A stretch of 64,000 nt of DNA from the NCBI GenBank assembly GCA_000729835.1, contig JFHB01000048.1:1-64000 (forward strand). The letters are read 5' to 3'. How positions within the stretch are numbered: the stretch's first letter is position 1; every line of letters begins with the position of its first letter. Positions 55,356 to 64,000 of this stretch are shown piece after piece. Made by a program: the position numbers and the translations under genes. The stretch is from Atkinsonella hypoxylon. Lineage: Eukaryota > Ascomycota > Sordariomycetes > Hypocreales > Clavicipitaceae. The notes under the pieces are model-generated. The model was not told the DNA's origin and searched no databases. It saw nothing but the letters and a program-made list of their open reading frames with translations.

Positions 55356-57187
55356 ATGGATCCCGTCGTGATATACATGGGCATTATTGCCATTCCGAGC
55401 CTTGCTTACTCTCTCGTGTGGTACATCCGCTTGCGAAGGTCATCCTCTTTTCAGACCAACCGCTTCCCAGGGCCGAAACAGTTCCCTTTTGTAGGGAGAG
55501 TGCACGACCTGCCGAGACGGTCGCTATGGTTGAAATTTCACGAGTGGGCAGGGAGATATGGCCCCATTTATGAGACCTCCATGATGGGCTAGCGGTTCAT
55601 CGTCATCTCAAAGGAAGAGATAGCGCGGGAACTGCTCATTAAGAACGGGCACCATTGCAGCGGGAGGGCGCAGATTTGGGCGTTGAACAACCATAAGACA
55701 TCGCCTACTTATCTTGCGTTGCAAGATCGAAACGGTGAGTCCCGAACAGAAGAGTCAAGCATCTGTTTCCACTTTCTACATTCTTCTCTCGTTGCTCTTG
55801 TACTCGAAGCTACGTTCAGATAGGCAGCCTTGACTGATGGAGAATACAAGAAACATGGCGGGTGCAAAGAAAATGGGTTCACGCCGCCATGGCAGCCGCA
55901 TATCAGGAGAACTTCTACGGAAGAATCGAACTGGAACTCAAGCGATTCATGGCGATGCTTCTGTTGGAGCCGGCCAAGTTCCACGGGAACACGCGCGAGC
56001 TTACCGGTCGAATCATGAGCACGCTGACTTGGGACGATGCGCTTCTGGGACTAAAATACGGCGAGTATGCGTCGGAGACGCTGACGCAAATGTCTGTCAA
56101 TGGACCGATCGTCAACACTGTGACGCCCCTGTGGAATCTTGCTGAGTTCGCCGGTTACAATCCCTGGAATAGGTTCCAAGAGGCCCGAGAAGCCAAGATG
56201 AGGGCATGGTGGGCGGACAGTCCGCATGCGCACTGCAAAGAAGAGGTTCCTCAACGACGACCTGCCTCGGGATACCTGGTCGTACCGATACTGCGAACAG
56301 CTCGTTTCAGAAGGCAACAATACTCTTGAACAGCATCCTCAAGACGAGAACTTTGCTGCGTGCATGCTTGGCTTTCAGGCAATGGTCGGGGTTATTACCG
56401 TCGCCGGGCCGATACAGTACTTTCTGATGCGCATGGCTCTGCATCCCGACTGGCTGAGCAAGGTCCAACAGGAAATTGATGGCGTGGTCGGGCATCGTCT
56501 TCCGTGTATACAGGATTATGAGCGTCTGCCGACCGTGAGGGCTTGCGTGAAGGAGACGACGTTGCGATGGAGGTCTACGGTGCCACTGGGTAAGTTCCCA
56601 TTCCAGTTCGCATACACAGTGGGAACTCAGATACAGAAAAAAAATCCTCGCCTGACCTCTTGATGCACTTTCCAATTCTAATCTCTCCGTTGTCAGGCGT
56701 TCCTCAATTGTGTGAGACGTCGACAGAATACAGGGGCGTGCCCATTAACAAGGGCGATATTCTGCTTGCCTGCGAGTGGTCGTTGAACCGTAACGAAGCC
56801 GTGTTTCCCGATGCGGAGAATTATCATCCGGAGCGCTGGTTGGAGCCGAACTGGCCTACCTACATGGAGCCGTTGTCTCGATATCCGAATCTCCGAGAAG
56901 GCAAGGCGATGCATACATTCGGCTGGGGTCGGAGGTCCTGCCTTGGTCCTTCGATGGCGGATTACAAGATGTTTATGCTCGCTGCTTATGTGTGCTGGGG
57001 GTTTGACTTTGATCTGGAAAGATGTCCAAGCACGGGGCAAAAGGTCACGTTCGATTCGTGTTCAACCAATTCTAGAGTCATCTTGGAACCGACACCCTGG
57101 CCCATGGTTGTAGAGCCGAGGGGCAAAGAGAAGGCTGAGCTTATTATGGAAAATTATAGAAGCGTTCAAGGCAGATTGAAGGCTTAG
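55356..57187 (+). pseudogene. Cytochrome P450 with a nonsense codon and two frame breaks
   Basis: The translation is clearly a microsomal P450: N-terminal membrane anchor, F-P-G-P-K-Q-F-P-F-V-G, a W-R-V-Q-R-K-W-V-H helix-C motif, the K-helix E-T-T-L-R, P-E-R-W, and the haem loop F-G-W-G-R-R-S-C-L-G with its Cys ligand. Three lesions break it: TAG at 55590-55592, where the family expects Gln (M-M-G-stop-R-F-I-V); a one-base loss in an A-run near 55852; and a second shift near 56220 between W-W-A-D-S and R-T-A-K-K-R-F. Two normal introns remain (55735-55827 and 56590-56696). The organisation resembles P450s annotated as O-methylsterigmatocystin oxidoreductase-like, but the substrate cannot be told. 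The residue-level preservation says the loss is recent or partly sequence error. Confidence 0.82.
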
Positions 57188-57620
57188 TCGTCTTATTCCC
57201 GCTGTAATAAGAAATCAGCCGGCGTCTACAGGGCATCATAAAAGGGGGGAGATGGCATATGACCTGGTTACCGAATGTACTCGGACTGATGTTTCACGTC
57301 CAGAGGGAAGCTGAGGGCGAGATGGCTATCAACGAGCTGAAGCCAAGCTTGCACAGCCTTGTGGAATTGACCATGGTCTGTCTTCTCAGAATGTTGCATG
57401 GTGCATTTCCATTCCTATTATGAACAGAAATATGTCAATCCATCTCCAACGCGGCAGCGCTCTACATCGATGGATATAATACGATATGCTCAAATGCGCA
57501 TGTAGATGGCGTTGTCAAGGCAGGTATGTACAGTCGGTGGGCGCCCCGCGCTTGCTCCTCTAACGTCTCCACCACCAGATCATCACGTCTCCCCTAACCC
57601 TCCGTTGCCAAAACGCCCCG
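57188..57620. other. Intergenic between P450 pseudogene and GH18 gene
   Basis: No gene is seen. The last 120 bases are C-rich and form the probable 5' leader of the GH18 gene. Confidence 0.4.
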
Positions 57621-58637
57621 ATGCCCCCAATCCCACCTCACGTCAACCCCCTCCCCCGCCTCATAACCTACTACCAAACCCATCATGACTCCTCCGGCGC
57701 CCCCATCTCCATTCTCCCCGTCGTCACCCAGCCCTCCGTCTCCCTAACGCATGTCATCCTCGCCGCCATCCACATCAACTCCAGACCAGAGGACCTAACC
57801 CTCAACGACCACTCTCCGGACCACCCACGCTTCCAAACCCTCTGGGCCGAGCTCCGCGTCCTGCAAGCCTCGGGAATAAAAGTCCTGGGCATGCTTGGCG
57901 GTGCCGCAAAGGGCACATATGCTCGCCTCGATGGCTCGCAGGAACAATTCGAAGCATTCTATTCTCCATTGAAACAGCTCGTCCTGGACAGGGGCTTGGA
58001 TGGCCTTGACCTGGATGTAGAAGAGGATATGAGCTTGAGTGGCATCATAAGATTGATCGATCGGCTGCGGTCAGATTTCGGCAAGACCTTCATCATCACT
58101 TTGGCGCCCGTGGCCATGGCCATGCTTGATCCGACCAAGAACCTGAGCGGATTCGACTACGAGGCACTCGAGGTCATGCGTGGGCGGGAAATCGCCTGGT
58201 ACAATATGCAGTTCTACTGTGGTTGGGGAGATCTGAGCAACACCCTCATGTACGACTTGATGCTCCAGAAAGGCTGGAGTCCTGACAAGCTCGTCATTGG
58301 CGTTGTGACCAACCCAGCCAATGGTCATGGATTTGTGCATTGGAACATGTTGTCCGCTGTCCTCGGCATCTTAAACCGGAGACATCAGAATTTTGGAGGC
58401 GTCATGGGGTGGGAGTACTTCAACAGTTTGCCGGGTGATTCCAGCCGCCCGTGGGAATGGGCGAGCAATTTGACATCGCTACTGAGGGCTCATTCCCTAG
58501 TCCCCACGCCAGTGCCTGAGATGATAAATGTATACCCTCTGATCACAACCGAGATTGATCCAGATCCTGTCAACAACCGCCCACTCGAGGTACCCAAAGA
58601 CTTTGAGTACTATTCAGACGGGCATAACGACACTTGA
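57621..58637 (+). CDS. Glycoside hydrolase family 18 protein, no signal peptide
   Basis: A single exon encodes 338 residues. The GH18 signature D-x-x-D-x-D-x-E is present as D-G-L-D-L-D-V-E at residues 127-134, with Glu134 as the predicted acid. L-G-M-L-G-G-A-A at 89-96 corresponds to the conserved barrel strand that holds S-x-G-G in chitinases. A Tyr after W-Y-N-M-Q-F-Y and a late W in V-M-G-W-E-Y-F-N complete the typical substrate site. GH18 enzymes cleave chitin or the chitobiose core of N-glycans. There is no N-terminal hydrophobic segment, so the protein is probably intracellular, which favours an endo-beta-N-acetylglucosaminidase-like or autolytic role over secreted chitinase. The ATG (57621) is in a Pro-rich context; an unseen upstream exon with a signal peptide cannot be excluded. 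Confidence 0.8.
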   Translation: MPPIPPHVNPLPRLITYYQTHHDSSGAPISILPVVTQPSVSLTHVILAAIHINSRPEDLTLNDHSPDHPRFQTLWAELRVLQASGIKVLGMLGGAAKGTYARLDGSQEQFEAFYSPLKQLVLDRGLDGLDLDVEEDMSLSGIIRLIDRLRSDFGKTFIITLAPVAMAMLDPTKNLSGFDYEALEVMRGREIAWYNMQFYCGWGDLSNTLMYDLMLQKGWSPDKLVIGVVTNPANGHGFVHWNMLSAVLGILNRRHQNFGGVMGWEYFNSLPGDSSRPWEWASNLTSLLRAHSLVPTPVPEMINVYPLITTEIDPDPVNNRPLEVPKDFEYYSDGHNDT

Positions 58638-58893
58638 AGATGTTCAATGGTAGTCTCTACTGAGCAAAGCCATATGCTAGCTTTTGCTATCAGTTTATTC
58701 ACTCGCGGGAAAAACAAAATCTCGATTACAATGAAGCAAAGAGTATATTGTGTCAAAAATGAACAACAGATGTCTACCGTACAGTGGATAGGTACCCATC
58801 AGGTCAACCATCTAACAATATTAACATCACATCTGAAAGAAGCCAGTGCGAGAAAACTGTTCCATCTCAAATATCCCACTTTTAGCAATCTGA

Positions 58894-60081
58894 TCAATCA
58901 CAAGCAATCCAAGGCTGGCACTCAGCCTGGATAGTAAAGTTGTTAAAACTGGGGTAGCTGCCCTGTACAGCGGAAATTATTGGGTCGAAAAAGTCTTTGT
59001 TGAACCGCCCAGTCTCACAAGTAGAGCATGGGGTGGTCAGGAAGACGTCGTAATGAGTTTTGTATGCCAGACGACCAACAATGTTGTTTGTTGCAACATC
59101 AGTGGCTTGCAAGCTGAAGGCTTCAGGCATGACTACCCAGTTTGGAGACGTTTGGTTATTGCTGGTACCTCCGGGAATGATGGGGTTCTGATTGAACCAA
59201 AGGCTGTTCAACCCCACATCTCGAAGAGCTTTGATGAGTAGGAGCGTCATGTGAGTATCATCATCGATCTGGATACCCGCGCAGTCGATGGTGATATTGA
59301 ATCCTTGTCCACGTATGGGGCCACCAATACAACGCCCTGTGTTTTTGTCCCAAACGAACTGATTGATGAATGCCTGCCAAGTGTCTTGCCAGTTGATGAA
59401 ACGGGGGTTGACCCCAGCATAGACAGCCAGCTGTCCTTGCTTGGGGTTAAAGGTAGGAGCAGGCTGGCCTGAAGAAGTTGGAGTGACAGTAATTGTTTTG
59501 GGAGGCTTGGTGTAGAAAGTAGTTTTGGGAGGGGCGGTAGAGGCAGTTACACTAGAAGTCTGACGATCCATGTCCTTGGGCCGAGCAGGAGGTTTGTTGT
59601 CATGGTTGCAAACAAACGCAGTCCAGCAAATGGCGTCATGACTAACGGTCTTGTTGATTGCAGCACTGACAGGCCGTCCACGATAGGCCCAGCAGCTCAA
59701 AGTTTTTTTGTCGTCTTTGCTGGAAACGGCATTTCCAGCCTTGAAGCCATCCGGAGTCCCATCCTCGATGTAGGCAGTCCATACCTGGCCATTTGGCATA
59801 GTTGCAGTGACACCTTGAGGGAGCCAGGGGTAAATCCCATCTTTGTAAGGTACCTCAACGGCCATATCAGGGGCTTTGGGATAAGTCGAGGCAGACGATG
59901 GCCATTTTATCTCATCGTACCAGTTCATCTGGCGAGACGTGGACCAATCTGGATGCTCTTTGTCATCTCCAATACCACAGTCGCAAAGAATCAAGTTTCC
60001 TTTAGAAGGATTCTGGCCTTTGACGACGGATGCCAGGCCTATGATGGCAAGCAGTCCAGTAGTGGTCTTAAGGATAGTCAT
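58894..60081 (-). CDS. Secreted conserved protein of unknown function
   Basis: A single exon encodes 395 residues from ATG 60081. A clear signal peptide (M-T-I-L-K-T-T-T-G-L-L-A-I-I-G-L-A-S-V-V-K-G-Q) is followed by a mature part with about a dozen Cys, including C-D-C-G near the start and C-S-T-C and C-Q-P-W-I-A-C near the end. Two globular regions appear to be joined by a Thr/Pro-rich, probably O-glycosylated linker (about 170-215). N-glycosylation sequons such as N-K-T and N-Q-T occur. No catalytic motif is recognised. The head-to-tail position beside the GH18 gene (256-bp gap, convergent) has no evident meaning. It may be a cell-wall or host-interaction protein; this is inference from secretion alone. 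Confidence 0.75.
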   Translation of the reverse strand: MTILKTTTGLLAIIGLASVVKGQNPSKGNLILCDCGIGDDKEHPDWSTSRQMNWYDEIKWPSSASTYPKAPDMAVEVPYKDGIYPWLPQGVTATMPNGQVWTAYIEDGTPDGFKAGNAVSSKDDKKTLSCWAYRGRPVSAAINKTVSHDAICWTAFVCNHDNKPPARPKDMDRQTSSVTASTAPPKTTFYTKPPKTITVTPTSSGQPAPTFNPKQGQLAVYAGVNPRFINWQDTWQAFINQFVWDKNTGRCIGGPIRGQGFNITIDCAGIQIDDDTHMTLLLIKALRDVGLNSLWFNQNPIIPGGTSNNQTSPNWVVMPEAFSLQATDVATNNIVGRLAYKTHYDVFLTTPCSTCETGRFNKDFFDPIISAVQGSYPSFNNFTIQAECQPWIACD

Positions 60082-60832
60082 CCTGATCGGTTAAAAATGT
60101 GTGCTTGGCTATTGGAGAGGAACTATTAGACAATGTCTGTGAAGAGAAGGGTGAAATCGAGAAAGGGGGAAGAAATGAAAATGATTGAGGAAAGAAATCT
60201 AACATCCTAAAGTGAGCGGAGATCATATTATTATCATGCCAGGTGCTAACACTTCTAGGACAATTGGCACCGTCACTTGCTGGGAAGGAACGACCACAGC
60301 TTGCAGGTGTCACAGCTGGTGCAACTCGTCATGATATTACATATAGATGGTTATGCTGAGAATAACTATCGTTGAACTGTTTCATTATTTTTTGTTTGCA
60401 CAAGCGCAGAAAATGCATGTTTTTGGACTACATATCCTGGTGCTCAACAAGATTATGCGTGCCTCATGGTCAAGACTAGGGACATATATATTCCTTGTCA
60501 TGCCACCATGAGAAGGAATTTGCAGCTAGCCACTTCTATTGAGAAACAAATCCGCAATCACTGGGGAGTATCAAGACGCCTGTAAGTTTCAATTTTGAGC
60601 TTCAGGTTAGGTAATAATATATAAATGAAGATTATGAAGATGTTTCCAACGTCGTGTTCAAACGGTCGCGTGTTGTTACACCAGGCCCACCCTACATCAC
60701 TTCTCCTAAGCTACCAGGTATGTATGCTGACCAAAGCTCCGCAATCCACAAGCTCATCGCCTTCACCCTAATTCTCAGTCGACAAAACGCACCTTCATTC
60801 CGCACGACTCCAAAGCAGCCAAAGCACTTGAA
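60082..60832. other. Divergent promoter region, nothing recognised
   Basis: About 750 bp lie between the secreted-protein gene and the DUF1279-like gene. The sequence is AT-rich with no open frame of interest. Confidence 0.45.
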
Positions 60833-61417
60833 ATGTTCCGACGCTTGAATACCTCCCTTTGGTCCCAAACACTCCGTGCTTCCCGTCTCAGATCGCAATG
60901 GTTACCATGCGTACGTTATCGATCCTCCCAAGCTTCAAAGCTCGACCGTATCACAGCACGTTTGCCTCGACGACTGCAGAAATACACCATAGGCCTACGT
61001 AATGCGCCGATGTCGCATGTCGTGTCGTTCCTAATTTTACACGAGCTGACCGCTGTCGTGATGCTCCTTATGCTGTTCGGACTCTTGCACTACACAACCC
61101 TTATCCCAGTTGAGTACATGTGCGCACATTTCGGCAATTATGTACAAGCTGGCATGTCACGATTCGAGAGATATTTCAGCCGAAAAGGATGGTTCGGTTT
61201 TCGGCCCGAGGATATAGAGAGGGATGGACCAAATGGAGATGTCTTCGGAAAATGGGACAGCGGTGAGCAAAAGTACAAGATTCTGATTGAGGTTGCTCTC
61301 GCCTACGCCATAACCAAAGCTCTTTTGCCGATTCGCATTCTTGTGAGCGTTTGGGCCACGCCATGGTTTGCTGGGGTGTTGCTGAGGACGAAAAAGGCAT
61401 TCACGCGCAAGCAATAA
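60833..61417 (+). CDS. DUF1279/FAM210-like mitochondrial membrane protein
   Basis: A single exon encodes 194 residues. The N terminus is an Arg/Ser/Leu-rich mitochondrial presequence (R-R-L-N-T-S-L-W-S-Q-T-L-R). Residues about 62-88 form a hydrophobic segment with H-V-V-S-F-L-I-L-H-E-L-T-A-V-V, the position and pattern of the DUF1279 domain found in FAM210 proteins and in small fungal mitochondrial proteins. A charged loop follows, with F-R-P-E-D-I-E-R-D-G, then a second hydrophobic segment (I-L-I-E-V-A-L-A-Y-A-I-T-K-A-L-L-P-I-R) and a W-A-T-P-W-F-A end. Likely an inner-membrane protein connected with mitochondrial gene expression; the family function is poorly known and the assignment is tentative. 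Confidence 0.68.
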   Translation: MFRRLNTSLWSQTLRASRLRSQWLPCVRYRSSQASKLDRITARLPRRLQKYTIGLRNAPMSHVVSFLILHELTAVVMLLMLFGLLHYTTLIPVEYMCAHFGNYVQAGMSRFERYFSRKGWFGFRPEDIERDGPNGDVFGKWDSGEQKYKILIEVALAYAITKALLPIRILVSVWATPWFAGVLLRTKKAFTRKQ

Positions 61418-61556
61418 ATTTTATAACTAAAAAGTACACCGGATTGACATATATTTTTATTGTTTATATGCCTCTGTATTACGCATCATAGCTACAATGC
61501 AATTCTGCGATACGACGTTGTATATGACTGAAAATGTTTTATTTAGTTCGCCCGAT

Positions 61557-62457
61557 TCACTGTTCGAAAACCCAGTTGGCCTGAGGATGGTCCCATGTGA
61601 GAATCTCTTCCTTCTTGAACCAGAGAGCAATCTCCTTTTTCGCGTTCTCGACGGAGTCGGAACCGTGGCAGACGTTGCGGCCCTTGTCGAGGGCGTAGTC
61701 GCCACGGATGGTACCAGGGGCAGAGGCAAGGGGGTCGGTGGCACCAAGAATAGCTGCGAACGAAAATTATTATTTACAGACAAGAGGGGATATGGCACAT
61801 CTAAGGGAATGTGAAACGTACAGCGGCCAGTCTTGACGGCATCGCGGCCCTCCCAAATCATAGCACACATGGGCTTGTCCTTCATGTCTGCAAATATTAG
61901 AATGATCGAAATGCTTTTGATATGAGCTATCACTTACATTTGATCATGCCGGGAAAGAAACCGAGGTGTTTAAGGTCGGCGTCTGCAGGTTTGTTAGTAG
62001 TGCTTTCTCATAAGGAGTAAAGAAACTGACAATGGGTCTCGAGGTGCTCCTGGCTGGGGGCAACGAGCTTCATAGCGACAAGCTTGAACCTATTGGAAAT
62101 CAGCATCGAGTGTTTCTGTGTATCGGCCGAGACCCTCTCCCAATAGGGATCTCCATGTTATTCTTACCCTCGGTTCTCAAAGCGAGAGATGATGGGCCCG
62201 ATCAAGCCACGCTAAAATCTAAGTTAGACAATGAGGGTTTCGCAATGGATGTAAGAACACAAAGAACCTACGTGAACGCCGTCGGGCTTGATAGCAATGA
62301 AGCTAGTCACATCGTGTCAGAATGAGTGCAATCGCGAGGGGAGTAAAAAAACATCAGTTCGTTGATGTTGTTGGAGGGGTAAAAAATGGCGGGGTAGACA
62401 GCTAGACGCATGAGAGGGCTTGGAGATATCTGCTCACGTCTGCTCGTTAACGCTCAT
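61557..62457 (-). CDS. NDK1: Nucleoside diphosphate kinase
   Basis: Seven exons (62457-62438, 62302-62272, 62211-62168, 62089-62031, 61982-61938, 61887-61822, 61753-61557) sum to 462 nt and 153 residues, the exact usual length. The enzyme transfers the gamma phosphate between NTP and NDP through a phospho-His. The product reads [48 protein letters not shown], and the active-site N-V-C-H-G-S-D. All six introns have GT...AG ends. The frame stays open upstream of this ATG to another ATG at 62754, adding 99 residues with a membrane segment, so a longer isoform is possible. Confidence 0.93.
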
Positions 62458-62754
62458 GATGCTTTCTTTTTTCTGGTCTGTAAGGACTTGTGGTGGGAAA
62501 GAAGCAGGAATTGAGTCGGAGGAAGAATTCGATGAATTTGAAGAAGTGAAAATGGGGTGAAGATTTTGGCGGAAGGAGGAGAGGAATAAAACGACAGCAA
62601 TGGCAGCCAATGCTATAAGGATGCCAGCAAGAATTGGTGGGGTCAGGGTTCCCGTCGCTTGCTGTAGTGGTGGGACGGCACGACGAGTACCACTCCTCCC
62701 ACGTTTGGAGTCAATGGTACTGTCATCGTCTTTGCTGTTGTGGCCTTCAGGCAT

Positions 62755-63520
62755 GTCTCTCCGTCCACGACCGAGCGGGGTCTGGCTTAGCGATGGTGGG
62801 ACCAGTCGTGTCTGGATCGGCGCCTACACCGACGGGCTTAAGCCTGCCGTAGTTATACCAGGAAATCGACACTTGTTGCAAGAAAAGCTTGTGATCGACA
62901 CGCTTGCTCCTTGGTCACACTGGATCACGTGTGTTTAAGGGGATGGACTGGTGGCCGCAGGCAAATCAAGGCAAGTGAAGTTCGAGCTGTCAGCCAGTGA
63001 CAAGAGTCGGACTGCTGCTAAAGGTCTAGATATGGAATCGCGTGGCATTGGCCTGGCCCAGGTCATTCAGTATCTATGCAGCTCGTCTGTCCACATGGAC
63101 TATGGACAGCTTACTGGTGGTATTTTCTTGCGTCTCCCTGGCGCTCGATTGTGATGATCCCTTTTATCCAACACTTGAAGCTAACGGGGCCCAACCCCGC
63201 GGCTCAAGGGTCAAAGCGTTACTGCCACCCCAGGTCATTGGCCAATTGTGGCCCCACAGCAGCTCTCCAGGGACAGGTTGCATTCAGGACTTGGATGCTT
63301 CATATGAACCAGGCACAGCCGCTCCAGCACTCTATGGGAACGACTCCATCCACTTTTCTTAGAGGCTCATAAACCGGAAATACTGACCCGTGTGGCGATC
63401 AAGCAATTGCTCGAGCTAGGCTGCTTGGACTCAGCTTGTTTGCATCCATGAATTTTCTTTCATCTATTTAATAATTCGTATTTCTCCATACTGTATAGTC
63501 CTTGAGGGTGCGTTGCGATC
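62755..63520. other. Intergenic upstream of glucosidase II gene
   Basis: This is the divergent spacer between the NDK gene (long isoform start 62754) and the glucosidase gene. No gene is seen; short plus-strand frames here lack protein-like features. Confidence 0.4.
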
Positions 63521-64000
63521 ATGCGGTCAGTCCTTGCCAAATCCAATCATTGGGCACCATTGCTATACTTCTTAGCTTCACTATTCTGTTTTGTTCAACC
63601 AATCGGTGAGTCTGGTCGACTACATTAACACCCACTTCTTCGAGGTGACTAACAGTTACAGTATCGGTGAAGGAACATGACTTCAAGAAATGTGATCAGT
63701 CGGGCTTTTGCAAGCGAAACCGTGCGTTTGCCGACAACGCCTCAGCTCAAACACCTACTTGGAGCTCACCTTACAACATAATTCCTGACTCGAGCAAATT
63801 CAAAGATGGGCAGTGGCAGGCCATAATCGTGAAGACGATAGACAATGGCGAGAAAGCCCGATTTCCCATCACTGTTTCACTTCTCAAAAGTGGCGTGGCT
63901 CGCGTTTCGGTCGACGAAGAAAGGAGACAGAAAAAAGACATCGAGCTTCGTCACGGAAGCAAAGCTCGGAAAGAACGCTACAATGAGGCAGAGAACTGGG
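63521..64000 (+). CDS. GLS2: Glucosidase II alpha subunit (5' part)
   Basis: Exon 1 (63521-63605) and the start of exon 2 (63662-64000) give the first 141 residues; the gene runs off the window. Glucosidase II is the GH31 enzyme of the ER lumen that trims the two inner glucoses from N-glycans and drives the calnexin cycle. A signal peptide (L-L-Y-F-L-A-S-L-F-C-F-V) is followed by V-K-E-H-D-F-K-K-C-D-Q-S-G-F-C-K-R-N-R, the diagnostic N-terminal segment of the alpha subunit. The intron (56 nt, GTGAGT...TTACAG, branch GACTAAC) splits right after the signal peptide. The catalytic part is outside the window. Confidence 0.92.

Noticed and set aside
55356..60081. Secondary-metabolite gene cluster
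   Set aside because: There is only a broken P450 with a GH18 enzyme and a secreted protein; no backbone synthase, transporter or pathway regulator is nearby.
1..64000. CRISPR arrays, prophage or bacterial operons
   Set aside because: No regularly spaced repeats exist; spliceosomal introns and eukaryotic gene content throughout show nuclear fungal DNA.

Overview
The window is nuclear DNA of a filamentous ascomycete, most likely Sordariomycetes and probably Hypocreales. The evidence is short introns (about 45-130 nt) with GTRNGT donors and CTAAC/CTGAC-type branch sites, fungus-specific families (Zn2Cys6 regulator, aminoglycoside-phosphotransferase-like kinase, DUF6604-like protein, Mmc1-like protein, P450), long gene-poor spacers with homopolymer tracts, and intergenic CCTAGGTA/TACGGAGTA words common in these genomes. 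The species cannot be named from the sequence. Nearly all genes are housekeeping genes on both strands without operon logic; exon boundaries were worked out by hand from reading frame, splice consensus and family expectation.

Left third (1-22 kb): 3' end of eIF3d; a small Cys-cluster protein; an APH-like kinase with a one-base frame break; a CYSTM stress peptide; actin-binding Abp1; the monothiol glutaredoxin Grx3/4; a Zn2Cys6 transcription factor whose zinc finger needs a 3-nt exon; mitochondrial dynamin Dnm1; and, divergent from it across an AGGTG/AGGTC pentamer array, the twin-CX9C factor Cox19.

Middle (22-46 kb): LIM protein Pxl1, SUMO, the twin-Cys protein Cmc4 (with a 13-nt exon), nucleoporin Nup84/107, a Vps37-like ESCRT-I subunit, an unrecognised conserved protein, then about 4.5 kb without an intact gene (33.3-37.9 kb) that holds a decayed gene and most TACGGAGTA palindromes. 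Next come auxilin/Swa2, Ubc7, an intron-containing tRNA-Glu(TTC), and a DUF6604-like gene interrupted by one in-frame TGA. A 367-bp TA-flanked inverted-repeat element (MITE) lies in the divergent promoter between that gene and an Mmc1-like mitochondrial gene.

Right third (46-64 kb): Mmc1-like protein, SmD3, Trm61 divergent from cysteinyl-tRNA synthetase (two candidate starts, mitochondrial and cytosolic), a P450 pseudogene, a GH18 protein without signal peptide, a secreted orphan protein, a DUF1279/FAM210-like mitochondrial membrane protein, nucleoside diphosphate kinase (seven exons, with an in-frame upstream membrane-anchor extension), and the 5' part of glucosidase II alpha.

Several products act in mitochondria (Dnm1, Cox19, Cmc4, Mmc1-like, DUF1279-like, possibly CysRS), but they are scattered and I see no dedicated multi-gene system. 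The most unusual items are the 3-nt exon, the MITE with its 32-bp perfect palindrome, the TGA-interrupted DUF6604-like gene and the possible membrane-anchored NDK isoform.
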